The translations under genes and the position numbers were made by a program. From Chara braunii (Eukaryota; Streptophyta; Charophyceae; Charales; Characeae): DNA of 35,301 nt. The stretch lies in assembly GCA_003427395.1 (NCBI GenBank), contig BFEA01000172.1:782381-817681 (forward strand), given 5' to 3'. Below are positions 17,994-28,800 of this stretch, in pieces (positions within the stretch are counted from its first letter, which is position 1; every line of letters starts with the position of its first letter). The notes beneath the pieces were generated by a model. That model worked only from the letters and a program-made list of their open reading frames with translations, was not told the origin of the DNA and did no database searches.

Positions 17994-18374
17994 ACTAAGG
18001 GGGATAAGGAAGGCTAAGTGGGGAGTATTGTGGAAAGCACTAAGAGCTGCAGTTCCACTCTAATGTTCCACATATCGAAGATGTCATGCAAGAGGTAAAA
18101 GCTCCATGCAGATACCTTTGAAAATTGAACACAGGGCAGGACCACTAGACGATGCCTAGTGGTGGCCCTATGAAATACTCGCTGTCTGACCAACCCGGGC
18201 TGATGCTCATAGGAAAAAACAGAGTATACGGCTACCACGCTTGGCGACCGAACTACCCGTGCAACAGGGCTTGTTCGATAGTGCTTCGACTAGGACTAGG
18301 AGAGGTTGTCCTGGCCTAGCTCTGGTGCCTGCGACTGCTGTCCGGTATATCCGAGGTAGGGTCAACAAGTGCCC

Positions 18375-19115
18375 CCGTAGATGGGGAGGCAGGGGTTACC
18401 CTCAGGAAGAAGAACAAAAAGGTTGTGGCTCCACCATCAGGATCTCCCACCCCCACCAGACCCGGCCATAGCATGGAAGCACCGCGACGAAGCCATACGG
18501 ATATTGGGGGTGTCCCTTACGGCGATGGGATCTCCGTCGGATCATGGGGCCTCATTGGTGGCGGAGGCGCTAAGGAGACTGGCTAGGTGGAAGGGCCTGC
18601 ACGCCTCCATAGTGGGGAGGGCGCTGGCACTCAACACTGCCATTTTCTCGACCATGTGGTACAAGGCAGCCTGCTGGCCGATACAACCGAAACTCCTCAA
18701 AACCCTCAAGCGGTCAACAACGGCCTACGTATGGAAAAATGATCATGAGGACCCTACATTCCTCTCAAGGGTTGCATGGGACTATATAGCCCAACCTCGC
18801 TCCAAAGGGGGTTTGGCGATCTTAATGCCTTCTCCTTCAAGATTATCATTCGTCTGATGATGGGAAACAACATTCTATCGGCCCCATACGCTGAGGTGCA
18901 AGTGTCCAACTTGGCCCCCCCATCGCTTGCGGACAGTCCCGTGCATGCACTCCAATGGTTCACTAACCCCTCTTGGTCGGTCCCCGGTGCAACCAGCACA
19001 CCGCTCCCACAGACGCCACAGGCCCAAACAAGAAGAGACATAACGAACGACCCCCTTTGGCCAAACGTGATAAAGTTATGGAGGCAGATGGGTCCAGATC
19101 GCCTCCCTCCACCCC
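18375..19115 (+). pseudogene. LINE ORF2 fragment, post-RT region
   Basis: In the plus frame, DEAIRILGVSLTAMG, LARWKGLHASIVGRALALN, FSTMWYKAACWPIQPK, YVWKNDHEDPTF and AWDYIAQPRSKGGLAIL match, in order, the region between the RT catalytic core and the C-terminus of plant-type LINEs. The LINE remains at 22570-23103 and 26742-27300 have the same series. A frameshift near 18830 moves the frame. The catalytic RT and endonuclease are absent. The 3' end is lost in the GC-rich palindromic DNA at 19110-19280. Confidence 0.75.
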
Positions 19116-19165
19116 TGTGCGTGCCCGGCCGCGTTCGGCCGTGCCCGGCCACGGCCGGGCACTAA
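19110..19165. repeat. GC-rich palindromic segment
   Basis: gtgcccggcc and ggccgggcac are perfect 10-bp arms around a 2-nt centre, preceded by related gcccggccgcgttcggcc. This is a likely cruciform. The function is unknown. Confidence 0.6.
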
Positions 19166-19291
19166 AATGGCCGCGCGCTTGGAAAAGACAAGCGCGGCGA
19201 TGGCGATGGCGACGGCCGTGCGGCGGCCGCTGGGCAGCACTGGGCCGCTGTCCCGCGTGCTCGCGCGGCGCACGCCGCTCCAGGGTGTGCA

Positions 19292-19353
19292 GGAAGAAGA
19301 AGAAGAAGAAGAAGACGAAGAAGAAGAAGAAGAAAAAGATCTCTCTCCCCCTC

Positions 19354-19435
<82 letters not shown>
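19292..19435 (+). repeat. (GAA)n and (CT)n microsatellites
   Basis: A GAA-rich tract to about 19337 passes into a CT tract (from about 19340) interrupted once by aagag near 19394. It ends exactly at the assembly gap. Confidence 0.9.
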
Positions 19436-20137
19436 NNNNNNNNNNNNNNNNNNNNNNNNNNNNNNNNNNNNNNNNNNNNNNNNNNNNNNNNNNNNNNNNN
19501 NNNNNNNNNNNNNNNNNNNNNNNNNNNNNNNNNNNNNNNNNNNNNNNNNNNNNNNNNNNNNNNNNNNNNNNNNNNNNNNNNNNNNNNNNNNNNNNNNNNN
19601 NNNNNNNNNNNNNNNNNNNNNNNNNNNNNNNNNNNNNNNNNNNNNNNNNNNNNNNNNNNNNNNNNNNNNNNNNNNNNNNNNNNNNNNNNNNNNNNNNNNN
19701 NNNNNNNNNNNNNNNNNNNNNNNNNNNNNNNNNNNNNNNNNNNNNNNNNNNNNNNNNNNNNNNNNNNNNNNNNNNNNNNNNNNNNNNNNNNNNNNNNNNN
19801 NNNNNNNNNNNNNNNNNNNNNNNNNNNNNNNNNNNNNNNNNNNNNNNNNNNNNNNNNNNNNNNNNNNNNNNNNNNNNNNNNNNNNNNNNNNNNNNNNNNN
19901 NNNNNNNNNNNNNNNNNNNNNNNNNNNNNNNNNNNNNNNNNNNNNNNNNNNNNNNNNNNNNNNNNNNNNNNNNNNNNNNNNNNNNNNNNNNNNNNNNNNN
20001 NNNNNNNNNNNNNNNNNNNNNNNNNNNNNNNNNNNNNNNNNNNNNNNNNNNNNNNNNNNNNNNNNNNNNNNNNNNNNNNNNNNNNNNNNNNNNNNNNNNN
20101 NNNNNNNNNNNNNNNNNNNNNNNNNNNNNNNNNNNNN
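19436..20137. other. Assembly gap (702 N)
   Basis: This is unknown sequence between the CT microsatellite and the hammerhead core. Any open frame drawn through it is an artefact. Confidence 0.99.
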
Positions 20138-20180
20138 CAGCCTCCTGATGAGTCGGTGAAACTCCGACGAAACAGTTTGT
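20138..20180 (+). ncRNA. Hammerhead ribozyme core 1 (5' arm in the gap)
   Basis: CTGATGA (20145-20151), stem II GTCGG/CCGAC with loop tgaaact (20152-20168) and GAAA (20169-20172) reproduce the hammerhead core exactly. The following ACAG would pair with CTGT of a 5' strand that should lie in the gap, as in type III ribozymes. Alternatively ACA-gtt-TGTC could be a tiny stem III with cleavage after GTC at 20181. Stem I cannot be judged. The 3' flank recurs inverted at the window's right end. Confidence 0.75.
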
Positions 20181-20289
20181 CACAGCCCCTCGTTTGTTGT
20201 CCTCTTCTCCCTCTCTGCCTACGGTTTACCGGGCAGTTCTATTTGACGATATATATTTTACACGTAAAAAATGGGGAAAAAAAATAATG

Positions 20290-20412
20290 CACCGAACTCG
20301 GCAGGTCGGCCTAGGCCGAACCGGGCCGATTCGGTCATCGGTCTAGGCCGCGGCCGACTCGGACCCCCCGGCCGCGGCCGACTCGGACCCCCCGGCCGCG
20401 GCCGGGCGTGCA
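20290..20412. repeat. GC-rich minisatellite, 24-bp unit
   Basis: About two and a half copies of ggccgcggccgactcggacc plus cccc follow palindromic cggcctaggccg. No coding role is seen. Confidence 0.7.
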
Positions 20413-20414
20413 AC

Positions 20415-23290
20415 ATAGGTGGGGAGCATCACCTGCTGGAAAACGGGTCCAGCGTCCCATATACAGATTGGATATAGAGTACATCAGAAAAAAACAGTTA
20501 CGGGGGGAGGTCCCTGCCAGCATTGATTACCCTGGGATCCAGGGGATTGACTGAGTAGGATATTTGGAAGGAAGGGGGAACCTCTTCACCCTGAACCTGG
20601 CACCGGATACCTACTGATATACACTAGTTCCTCCCTCCCCCTCCCAGTCCCCCATACTTTCTTGTTTAGAGTGCTCAGGCTGCCAGCATTGACTGCCCCA
20701 ATCCGTAGAAGGGGGGGTTCACTGAGCAGCGGAAAGAAGGAAAAATGGTTGTTAGTAGAAGAAAAACCTCCTCGGGGGGCTCCAGGGAGGAGTTCCTTGT
20801 ATGAGTAAGGATGTGTAGAAGATTGGGTTACATGATTTTATCATTCAGGACAGGATCTCTGTCAGGGAAAGAGCATGAAGTGGGAAAGGGTCTGGAAGAT
20901 CAGCGGGGGGGCGAAGTGGGAATGAGGGTTCTATGTTTGTCCAAGATCTGAAGCTTAGGCGGTAGTCTCTCATCTCTTCCAAGTCCCTGTGTCCCTCTCC
21001 CCTGTCTCCGCTCCATTCTACTCTTGCAATCCATCCTTTTCAATCCCCACTCACCCAATCTGTGCAAAATGTTGTGATCCGTCTCCTAACATCTCCTACT
21101 TGTTTAAAGAGGTCTAACTGTGCTTTTGTGTCTAGCCACCTTTGTGTGAGTTCGAAATGTACCTGCTGCTGAATCTGTTCGGTGATTTTTGGCTCCTCTA
21201 CTCTCACCTTTTCCATGGCCAGTGTGCATTTCTGCCACCAAAGTGCCCATATCACCGCTCTCCTTCCAAGTCTGTACATATTCTCTACGAAGGTCGTGGC
21301 TGCTTCTGCCTGTGGTCAATGGCCGACCAATATGGCTTGCCAAGACCAGGGCTAGGGAATTGCAGATTCCATCTTTCTCCATATGCGATCCCACCATCTC
21401 CATAAAAGGCTCTGACACCGTTGGCACCACGGAAGCAGCAAACCTTTTTGTTTTAAATTAGTACGGTCGGTCAGCCAGTCATTTGTTGGCAGACAGTGGT
21501 GGGCAATCTGCCACTGCAGGGATGTGATTTTCATGGGTTTCGCTTTCTGTTCTTGGAACCATTTAATTGGAGTCGGCAGGGAACGATCCACATTTAGGTG
21601 TCTGGCCCATCGATCGTTTACTGTGTCTCTCAACCATTTTTTATATCTGAGCATTTTATAGGCTCATTTGACCGACAACTGGTGTAGGCTGATGTGACCT
21701 GCTTTGGGGCCTCCCCTCTGCTGGGGGGGTTCCCATGTCCATTCTGCTGGGTCCAGGGCCAGGTCCTGGATTGATTTGAAGGGCTGGATCACCACCCTCT
21801 GTCCTTTATCTTCTAAAACTCTCACTCGATACACAGATGCTCTGTCTTTCCATTCAAGGGGGGCTCTACTACCTTGGAGGGTGTCAGTTCTAGTGATTGT
21901 GTAGTGTTCGACCATGACAGCCTGGGGTGAAACCATGTGTATCTGACCTATCCTTTGAGGAAACTTCGTGCTTGCTACCCGGTCGCCTTCATATATATCC
22001 AGTCCGTATCTCCCTACTTATGTATCCTATCCGCCACCCATGGATGTCTTTCAGGATATTTGGTACCATGCCAGTGGGATAGCTTCAATCAGGCTATCCA
22101 AATGCTCCTCTACGTGGTGGCAGTACCGTAGGATTCCTCGCATCTGGTCTCCTGTTTTCTAGTCCCTTCTGTCATTGTCCCAGAGATCCCCAACCCTGTA
22201 CACCCCTCTCTTTACCCAACTTTTCCAAGGCAAGGCTGAGCTTATCATGATACAGCCACACAAGTTTGTCACCCATCGGTTTCCAAAAAGGGGTTGCCAG
22301 TAGACTTCCTCCCAGCGGTCAGGATGGATTCTGTCTGGGAGCGGGAGTCTACGCTAGGTCTCCAGCAAGGATGACCAGAAGTTGTCCAGAATCTGGTCAC
22401 CTCCATCCAGCCCCTCACTTCCTCGGGGGAGCTTGCGCGGGATTGTCCAAAATCGATCCTCCAGCCATATCAGCGGGTGGGTAGTTTAGGGGGGTTTTGG
22501 GGCCAGTCGGGCTAGATGTTCCAGAGACAATGCACACCACAGACACTGGGGGGCGAAAATGAGTTTTTTAATCCATTTTAGTCGTAGTGCTTGCACTTGC
22601 GGGGCTGGGTTGATAATTCCCATGCCTTCCCCCTGCCTTAGGTTGGATAATAGAATCCCACGCCACGCCGCTGATCACATGTTCTGCTCGCCGTCCCCCC
22701 TCCATAGGAAAGTTTTTGCCTTTCTCTTTAAGCTTCTTTAGGCTGTTTTGCTTAGTGGCCACAATAACGATTTGTACCATAATGTTGCAAAGACCACGTT
22801 GTTAATTACTAAGGCGCGGCCAAAGAGGGATGTGTGCTTATTTCTCCAGTTATCTATTTTTTTCCATGACGGGGCGCTGATCCATTCATCGTTGATTGGT
22901 GGGCGTCCCTCGGTGGTCATGGAAACCCCAAGAATTCTTACTGGGGTCTCTAAAGGCATCCATTTAATACGTGGTGACTCGAGGGGGGCGTCCCCCTTGA
23001 TAGTTGATTCAATTTGGTTTTTTAGTGTGTCCTTGCTGACATTCAAGTGTCTCATCCAGCGGTCTTCGACCAGGTCCCGGAGGTTGATTCTCGGTCTAAG
23101 CATTCTGTACGTGGGCTTGACCGATAGGGAGTGCAGAGAGCGGCTGCAGGTCTTTCCTCGACCTGCATGGCTTGTCCAGGTCCAGCCAACCGGGTTGAAG
23201 GTCAGCTGAGAAATTGGGGTATCAGGCTGGAAGGCCAGCCATAATTGGTCTTTAATTTGCAGGACCCTAACTCTGAAGAGTTGGCTTTCT
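20415..23290 (-). pseudogene. Minus-strand LINE, ORF2 C-terminal half and 3' UTR
   Basis: Reading from the right, a minus frame at 23103-22738 has VRILGVSMTTEG, IDNWRNKHTSLFGRALVINN and FATLWYKSLLWPLS. Then come GVAWDSIIQPK (about 22670), WVKRGVYRVGDLWDN (about 22180), EWTWEPP (about 21735), RWARHLNV (about 21600) and a zinc-finger-like end LQWQIAHHCLPTN...CQRC (about 21430-21510). This is the post-RT part of a plant-type LINE, broken by several frameshifts. The 3' UTR ends with the family hairpin GCTGGA/TCCAGC (20435-20453). Odd point: a second C-terminal-like module (VGWTW, RWMRHLNV at about 23290-23000) precedes the thumb region. Confidence 0.75.
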
Positions 23291-23374
23291 GGGGCCCCCC
23301 ACGAATCATCGGGTGCTGCGAAAGTTTGTTGCTTGGGTCAAAGCTTTGTTTACTGGAGCAAACTACTGGACTTC

Positions 23375-23393
23375 AAAAAAAAAAAAAAAAAAG
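23375..23393 (+). mobile_element. Poly-A-only insertion with 14-bp TSD
   Basis: Eighteen A residues plus g are flanked by perfect aactactggacttc copies at 23361-23374 and 23394-23407. No element body is present. Confidence 0.8.
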
Positions 23394-23520
23394 AACTACT
23401 GGACTTCTGATAAATGGGCAGTTGTCAGAACCTTTTCTAGCATTGCAAAAAAAAACGCGTCCTTTGATGCACTGAAGAAAATTATCCAGCTTTTTGCTCA
23501 AGTGTCAGAAGCAAAAGTAA

Positions 23521-23642
23521 GGGCCTCGCCACACCACCCTTGAAATGTGAAAAAGACAAAAATGTGGCGGGTGCATCTGGCCGTGTTCTAGGGGAAAGTT
23601 CGTTCTCATTTTGCACATTTCGAGAGTGGTGTGGCGATGCCC
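23521..23642. mobile_element. MITE family I, copy 3 (122 bp, TAA TSD)
   Basis: Ends gggcctcgccacaccacc and ggtgtggcgatgccc are inverted repeats of nearly 29 bp with about three mismatches. They are flanked by taa on each side. It has the same length and a homologous interior as 14925-15046. TAA fits PIF/Harbinger. Confidence 0.8.
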
Positions 23643-23859
23643 TAAATTGGCAGAAAACTGTACTGTCGATTCCGCCACATGTGCCCCCCCCCTCTCCACT
23701 TGGGAGGGTTCAAATAACGGATCTTTTCAGAACCGCAAAGACTGCTCGGGTATTATGTGAACTTCGGAGTAGAGAGAGGTAACCCGACCACTCACCTATT
23801 GGCTGTTTTTTCAAAATATGGTATGAACATGCCCTGTTTGCACTGCCGGCTTCACTCTA

Positions 23860-24765
23860 CAAACTTAGTACAAAGCAATCAAGGAAGCCGCAGCTAATTA
23901 CCTGTGGAGAGAGAAAATTGGGGAGCAACATTTCATATGTGAAGTAGCATGGAATAAAATAATAATTATAATATAGAAAAGAAACAAAGGCAGACTGGGG
24001 ACTGGGGGTACTGGATCCGGCCTTGCAAATCCAAGCCCTACTCACCAAGTGGCCGGTCACGCTGATTTTTGCAGAAAAATCTCTGCTACCTGGAAATCAC
24101 TTGCAATGTGCCCATTGGCACACAGGGCTTCAGACTGACTGCCAACCGCGACCTGGTCTTCTTAGCACTGTTTGCACAGAAATACTGTCATAAGCAGGTC
24201 ACACTTGGGCGTGGAAAGATGTTTTGAAGGCATGGCGGCATGTGCTACCACACCGTTTTGCTCTGGTGTATCAGTACGACAGGATCATCTCTCAACTTGA
24301 ACCCCTCTTTGAGAATCCTTATCTACTTGATATCGTCGGTCAGCCTTTCCCCCTTTCTGCTGGGAGCGGCTTCGGCTGCTCTTGGATGACCCGGGGAGTA
24401 GCGACCGTGTCACATCTATGGAATGGGCAATATCAAACATGGAAAACCAATCCGGAAATGCAAAAAACCCGGATGCGGGGTCTTCAGACTCTTCACCACC
24501 GGCGGCAGAGTCTCCGGCTGCTGATGGAGGCAATACCAGATGACTGGAAGTCGGTGCTACAGCAGAAACATCTGCTTCCCGACGAGTGGCTCAAAGACAT
24601 CGAAGGGATAAATCCGGACAGACTCTGGAAGCTAGAGCAGCATGTAAACGATGATTTGTGGGAAATGACATGCTGGGAAGTGATGGATGGCTATGAAGGT
24701 TCGGGAACCCCGTTGCAGAAACTGTCTGCAGGCCCGATTCAAGCAGATCTGCAAGGGGGGGATGT
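23860..24765 (+). pseudogene. Plus-strand LINE ORF2 C-terminal fragment
   Basis: Pieces in three frames line up in LINE order. AIKEAAANYLWREKIGEQHF and CEVAWNKI lie at about 23875-23960. GLGVLDPALQIQALLTKWPV lies at about 23995-24055. A longer frame from about 24224 has AWRHVLP, NPYLLDIVGQPFPLS, SWMTRGVATVSHLWNG, IPDDWKSVL and LLPDEWLKD. The catalytic RT is absent. Frameshifts and an AT-rich insert at 23955-23980 show decay. The 3' limit is near 24765, with no hairpin or poly-A seen. Confidence 0.7.
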
Positions 24766-25059
24766 TTTCGTTTATTTTTGGGGTCATCTACACGTTTCTG
24801 AGTTCATTTTGTTGTTCTTCTCCGTTCTTTGTCTGTTCTGAGTTCATTTTCCCTGTTCCCATTCTTGTCCGGTCTGTAGGTGTTGTTTCAGCATTTGTTT
24901 GGACCGGTAGTGCCTCTGGACCAGTCAGCCAGGAGGTCCTGGCGGAGAGAGGACTCACCTGGGGGCTTACCTGTTGTACGCCATAGCTGGACCTTGTCTA
25001 CAGGCCGCTCCACCTGCAGCACAGCTCAAGACAACATCCTTCGCTCATTAGTACCTGGC

Positions 25060-25122
<63 letters not shown>

Positions 25123-25388
25123 TACACTTGCAATATCGGACAAAAATCCGAGGCTTTATTTCTCACAGAATACACTTCTTGTCCATAGCATGCACTATAT
25201 CGTACCACAATCACCCTTCTGCCTCTCTGCTCAGGTGATTAACTCAGCCGTCGTCTTCAAATATATATCTTGAGTACCTAGTACAGCATCCCACCTCTCC
25301 TACCACTCACCCTACTCATCTGTGTCGTCCACATCTGGGTGCCCTGAATGTCTCACATCCCTGCTTGAGGTCGTAACCCTCTGCATAT

Positions 25389-25447
<59 letters not shown>

Positions 25448-25850
25448 TCAACCGTTCCTCTTCAGTACTTAGTGCTCAGTAAGAAAGGATCAGGTTACTG
25501 TATATGGTCTTAGACTTTCTGGAAACGGGAACCACTGATTTACAAATCTTATTGGCAACAGAATTTATTGAACGACGTGAAATATTGCTATGGATTGGAT
25601 TTTCTGCGGTGGCAGCACGGGTCGAAGCGGAAACTGTCGGACAACAAGCATATGTCCCAGCAGGAGAAGCCCCAGGTCTCAGAGGATGTGGAGTCCAGTC
25701 AAGAAGTGAAAGGTTGCGTCCCATGACTGCCATAGCTGGGTCACCATTGGGCAGGCTAACAGACAATGTTCCATCGTTGCAGCTGCGATGATTTTCCACA
25801 GTAGGTACAACTGGGTGACAGCAACCCCTTCTGTTCCAGGTCTGTTCTGG
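24766..25850. other. No gene seen; two (GA)n microsatellites
   Basis: GA repeats lie at 25063-25120 and 25392-25445. The frames at 25476-25799 on both strands show no domain. The right part may be the decayed 3' end of the minus-strand LINE that follows. Confidence 0.5.
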
Positions 25851-28800
25851 ATACTAGTCAGTCAGGGGTTGGGAGGCAGTGGTGCAGGATCTGCCGCTGC
25901 GGAGATCTGAGATTTGTGGGCATGATCTTGGAATATGAAGACCAGGACCTGGTGAGGTTCTCAAGCGATTTGGGGCTCCAGCAGTGAGTCTGCCGCCCAT
26001 CTTTTGGAGATTTTGTCTGATTGAAATGCAGGTCTGTGTGCGAAGACTCTATACCCTCCCTGGACAGTATAGTGCCACATGTGCATAGGTCTCGCTGCTA
26101 GCCATTCCCACTCCTCCAAGTCAAAAGGGAGTTTGGCAATAGGCATTTTTTATGGCCTCATAAACATATGGCTCATCTCTATGATCCCCTACACCCTTAT
26201 GTGCATTAGCCCCCCCCATGCTGCCGCGCAGTGCAGGTCCTCGTTTCGTTTCAACCTGGACAGCCTAGCACCCGGTAGTTGTGGCTCAGAGGCTTCCACC
26301 GTGCATATTCCCTTGTCGTTTTTCTGCACTCTGTAGACCAAGAGTGGCAGGGGCAAGTCGGAACACTTGACGATCCAGTCCTCCTGTTGAACAGTCGGCC
26401 ATTGTTTGAGAGCAAGTCGTCAAGTCTGGTGCAGCTTTTCCTCCGCATTTTTAGTGCACTTCAGTTTTTGTTGCAGTTGTGTAGTGCCGGACCAGTCCCC
26501 TTTTATCGGGCCCCAAACACTACCGATTGTGAAAATGCCTTTTTGACCAAGGTGAACCATGGCAAGTTCGTTGTGAGCGAGAAGGGGTTGCCGGTCTCGT
26601 CCAAGAGGGGGCGGTTCCCAAAGAGGAGCTGCCGCTATGTCTCGTGCCATCTGTTGGAGGGTGGCTTTTATTTCAATCTGATCCGCCTCCACAACTTAAG
26701 CATGTATGGTCATAGGGGGTCGAAGGGGATGTCTAGCTCGGTCACTTGCATACAGTTAACTGCCTGCCTATGTTGTGGAGGTGAAGGTATGGTCCAGTGA
26801 CTTTAGCCAGCCATTGAAAAGGGTGCACCCAGTTAGTGGCCACACACTCCAGAGCCAGTTTGTTTATTTGTATGCAAGCTAACGGGCCCCGGGGTATGTC
26901 ATTACCTGTCAGGAGTCTCACGCGAACTTTGGAAATCAAAGCTTCACTTTCCTTCCTTGGGTCCAAGATTCGTAGCCCTCCCTTGTTCCTTGGTAGCATC
27001 AGCACATCCCACCTCAGCGGGTTCATACAGCCTTTACTGCTCACATTGTTCTTCCATAGATATGGCGCGAGTGCCTTCCTTAGTCTTGTGTGTTGTTGTG
27101 GTTTAAGTGGCCATACGACCAGTTTATACAAGATGGCTGCTAGAATGGCATTGTTGATAGCTATAGTTTGGCCTACCAACGAGGTGTGCAGGTTTTCCCA
27201 CCTAGCCAGGCAGTCCACTGCCATGTTCACCACCCCATGATCTTGTGGGCATCAACCGTTGTTAGTCTTAGGATCCTTATGGCCTCTTCTTTTTCATCCA
27301 TGACACGTTCAGCTCTGGTGGATGTGCCTGTCCGTGTTGGTGGAGCCACCAACTTTCCGTTTTGGACCCTAATTGACTTTCATGTCCGCAACAAGTGATA
27401 ACAGGTGTATGACGTGAGACAAAGTTTGGAGGCTTCCTGCAGCTGCTCGTATAGGAATCGTAACATCGTCTACAAGCAACGATGTTGTCGGTATCAAGTG
27501 CTCTGGCAGTTTGGGGATCAGCACCTTGTGGATCTGTGGATGGGTTATGATTAAGGATGCAAGGGATTCCATGAAAATGATATCCCTGGCACACAGGCCT
27601 ATGAAGGTAGATTGGTGTAGACAAGTGGTCATTCAACATTATGTTTGTTGAACAGGCTTTGTGGAGTTGAACCCAATGGCAAAAGGACGGACGGATTCAG
27701 ACCAAAATTCATCCTGATTAGGCACACGTCCAAGAAATCCCAATTTATGTGGTCGTATGCTTTTGAAGAGTTTATGGACAGGACTGTCACCTGAACTTTG
27801 TGTTGGCAGGCATATTTGATGGTCTCATTGACTGGCAGGATGTTACCTTGGGTGTTGCGGCTGGGCGTAAAGCCTGTCTGGTCAGGATGGATTAGTAGGT
27901 TCATTAGTGGTAGTCTGGTAGAAACCTGTTTGTTAAGGTCCTGCCCACCAGTTTGCAGAGTAACGCGAGAAGAGTGATAGGTTTGTTATAGAGGAGCGCG
28001 ATGACCCCTTGTCCCGTTATACCTTTGAAGGAGCCTTCTCTCTATACCGCTTCAATATAATCAATAATATCTTCACTGAGTAGTCTCAAAACTGCACTCA
28101 TAATTCCTTGGGGAAAGTGCCAAACCAAGCGTTTTCTCTTCATCATACCTTGCAGGGATTCCCATACTTCCTGAGAGGAGATTGGATTGTCTAAAGCGCA
28201 TCATTGTGACTATGTAAGTCGTGTATGAACTGCTTGTAACAACATTTCCCTGGCTTGGAAGATTTGGTTGGGGTCTCATTGGGGAGTGTGGGATGTGAAG
28301 AGGTTATGGTAGTATTTGGAGGCATATTATATTATGGTATAGGCATTGGTGGCCACCGGGGCATCGTTATCGAATGGATGTCTCAATCTGGGGATCTCGT
28401 TGGTCCTAGCTTTGACCTTGGCCTTGCAGAAGGACTTTGTCACAATTCCTTCAACGTGCTCCCGTCTTATTCTCGCTCGTATCCTCCAGGCTTGAGTTTA
28501 GTGGTCTTTGTAGGCTTGGAGGTGGTCTCTTGCTTCTTGCAGTCTTTCGAAGGAGGGATGGTGTAGTGGGTCATTTCTCAATTGTTTATGCCATTCTCCG
28601 AGGTCCCGCCTAAGCTTTTTAAGGCGAGCTTTGTAGTCTCTCGCGTGTTGGATGGAGAATTTTTTGGCTCTTTCTCTGAGTTGTGTCATACCTTCATTGA
28701 ACCAGGTTACCCTTTCCCCCACATCTGTTTTTTGGGTTTTCCAATATTGCCAGAATGTGTTCACTAGGTCCTTAAAATTAGAGAGGGAAGGAGAAAGGTA

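Noticed and set aside
18973-20183. Long frames across the assembly gap
   Set aside because: They are mostly unknown residues from N plus CT-repeat translation.
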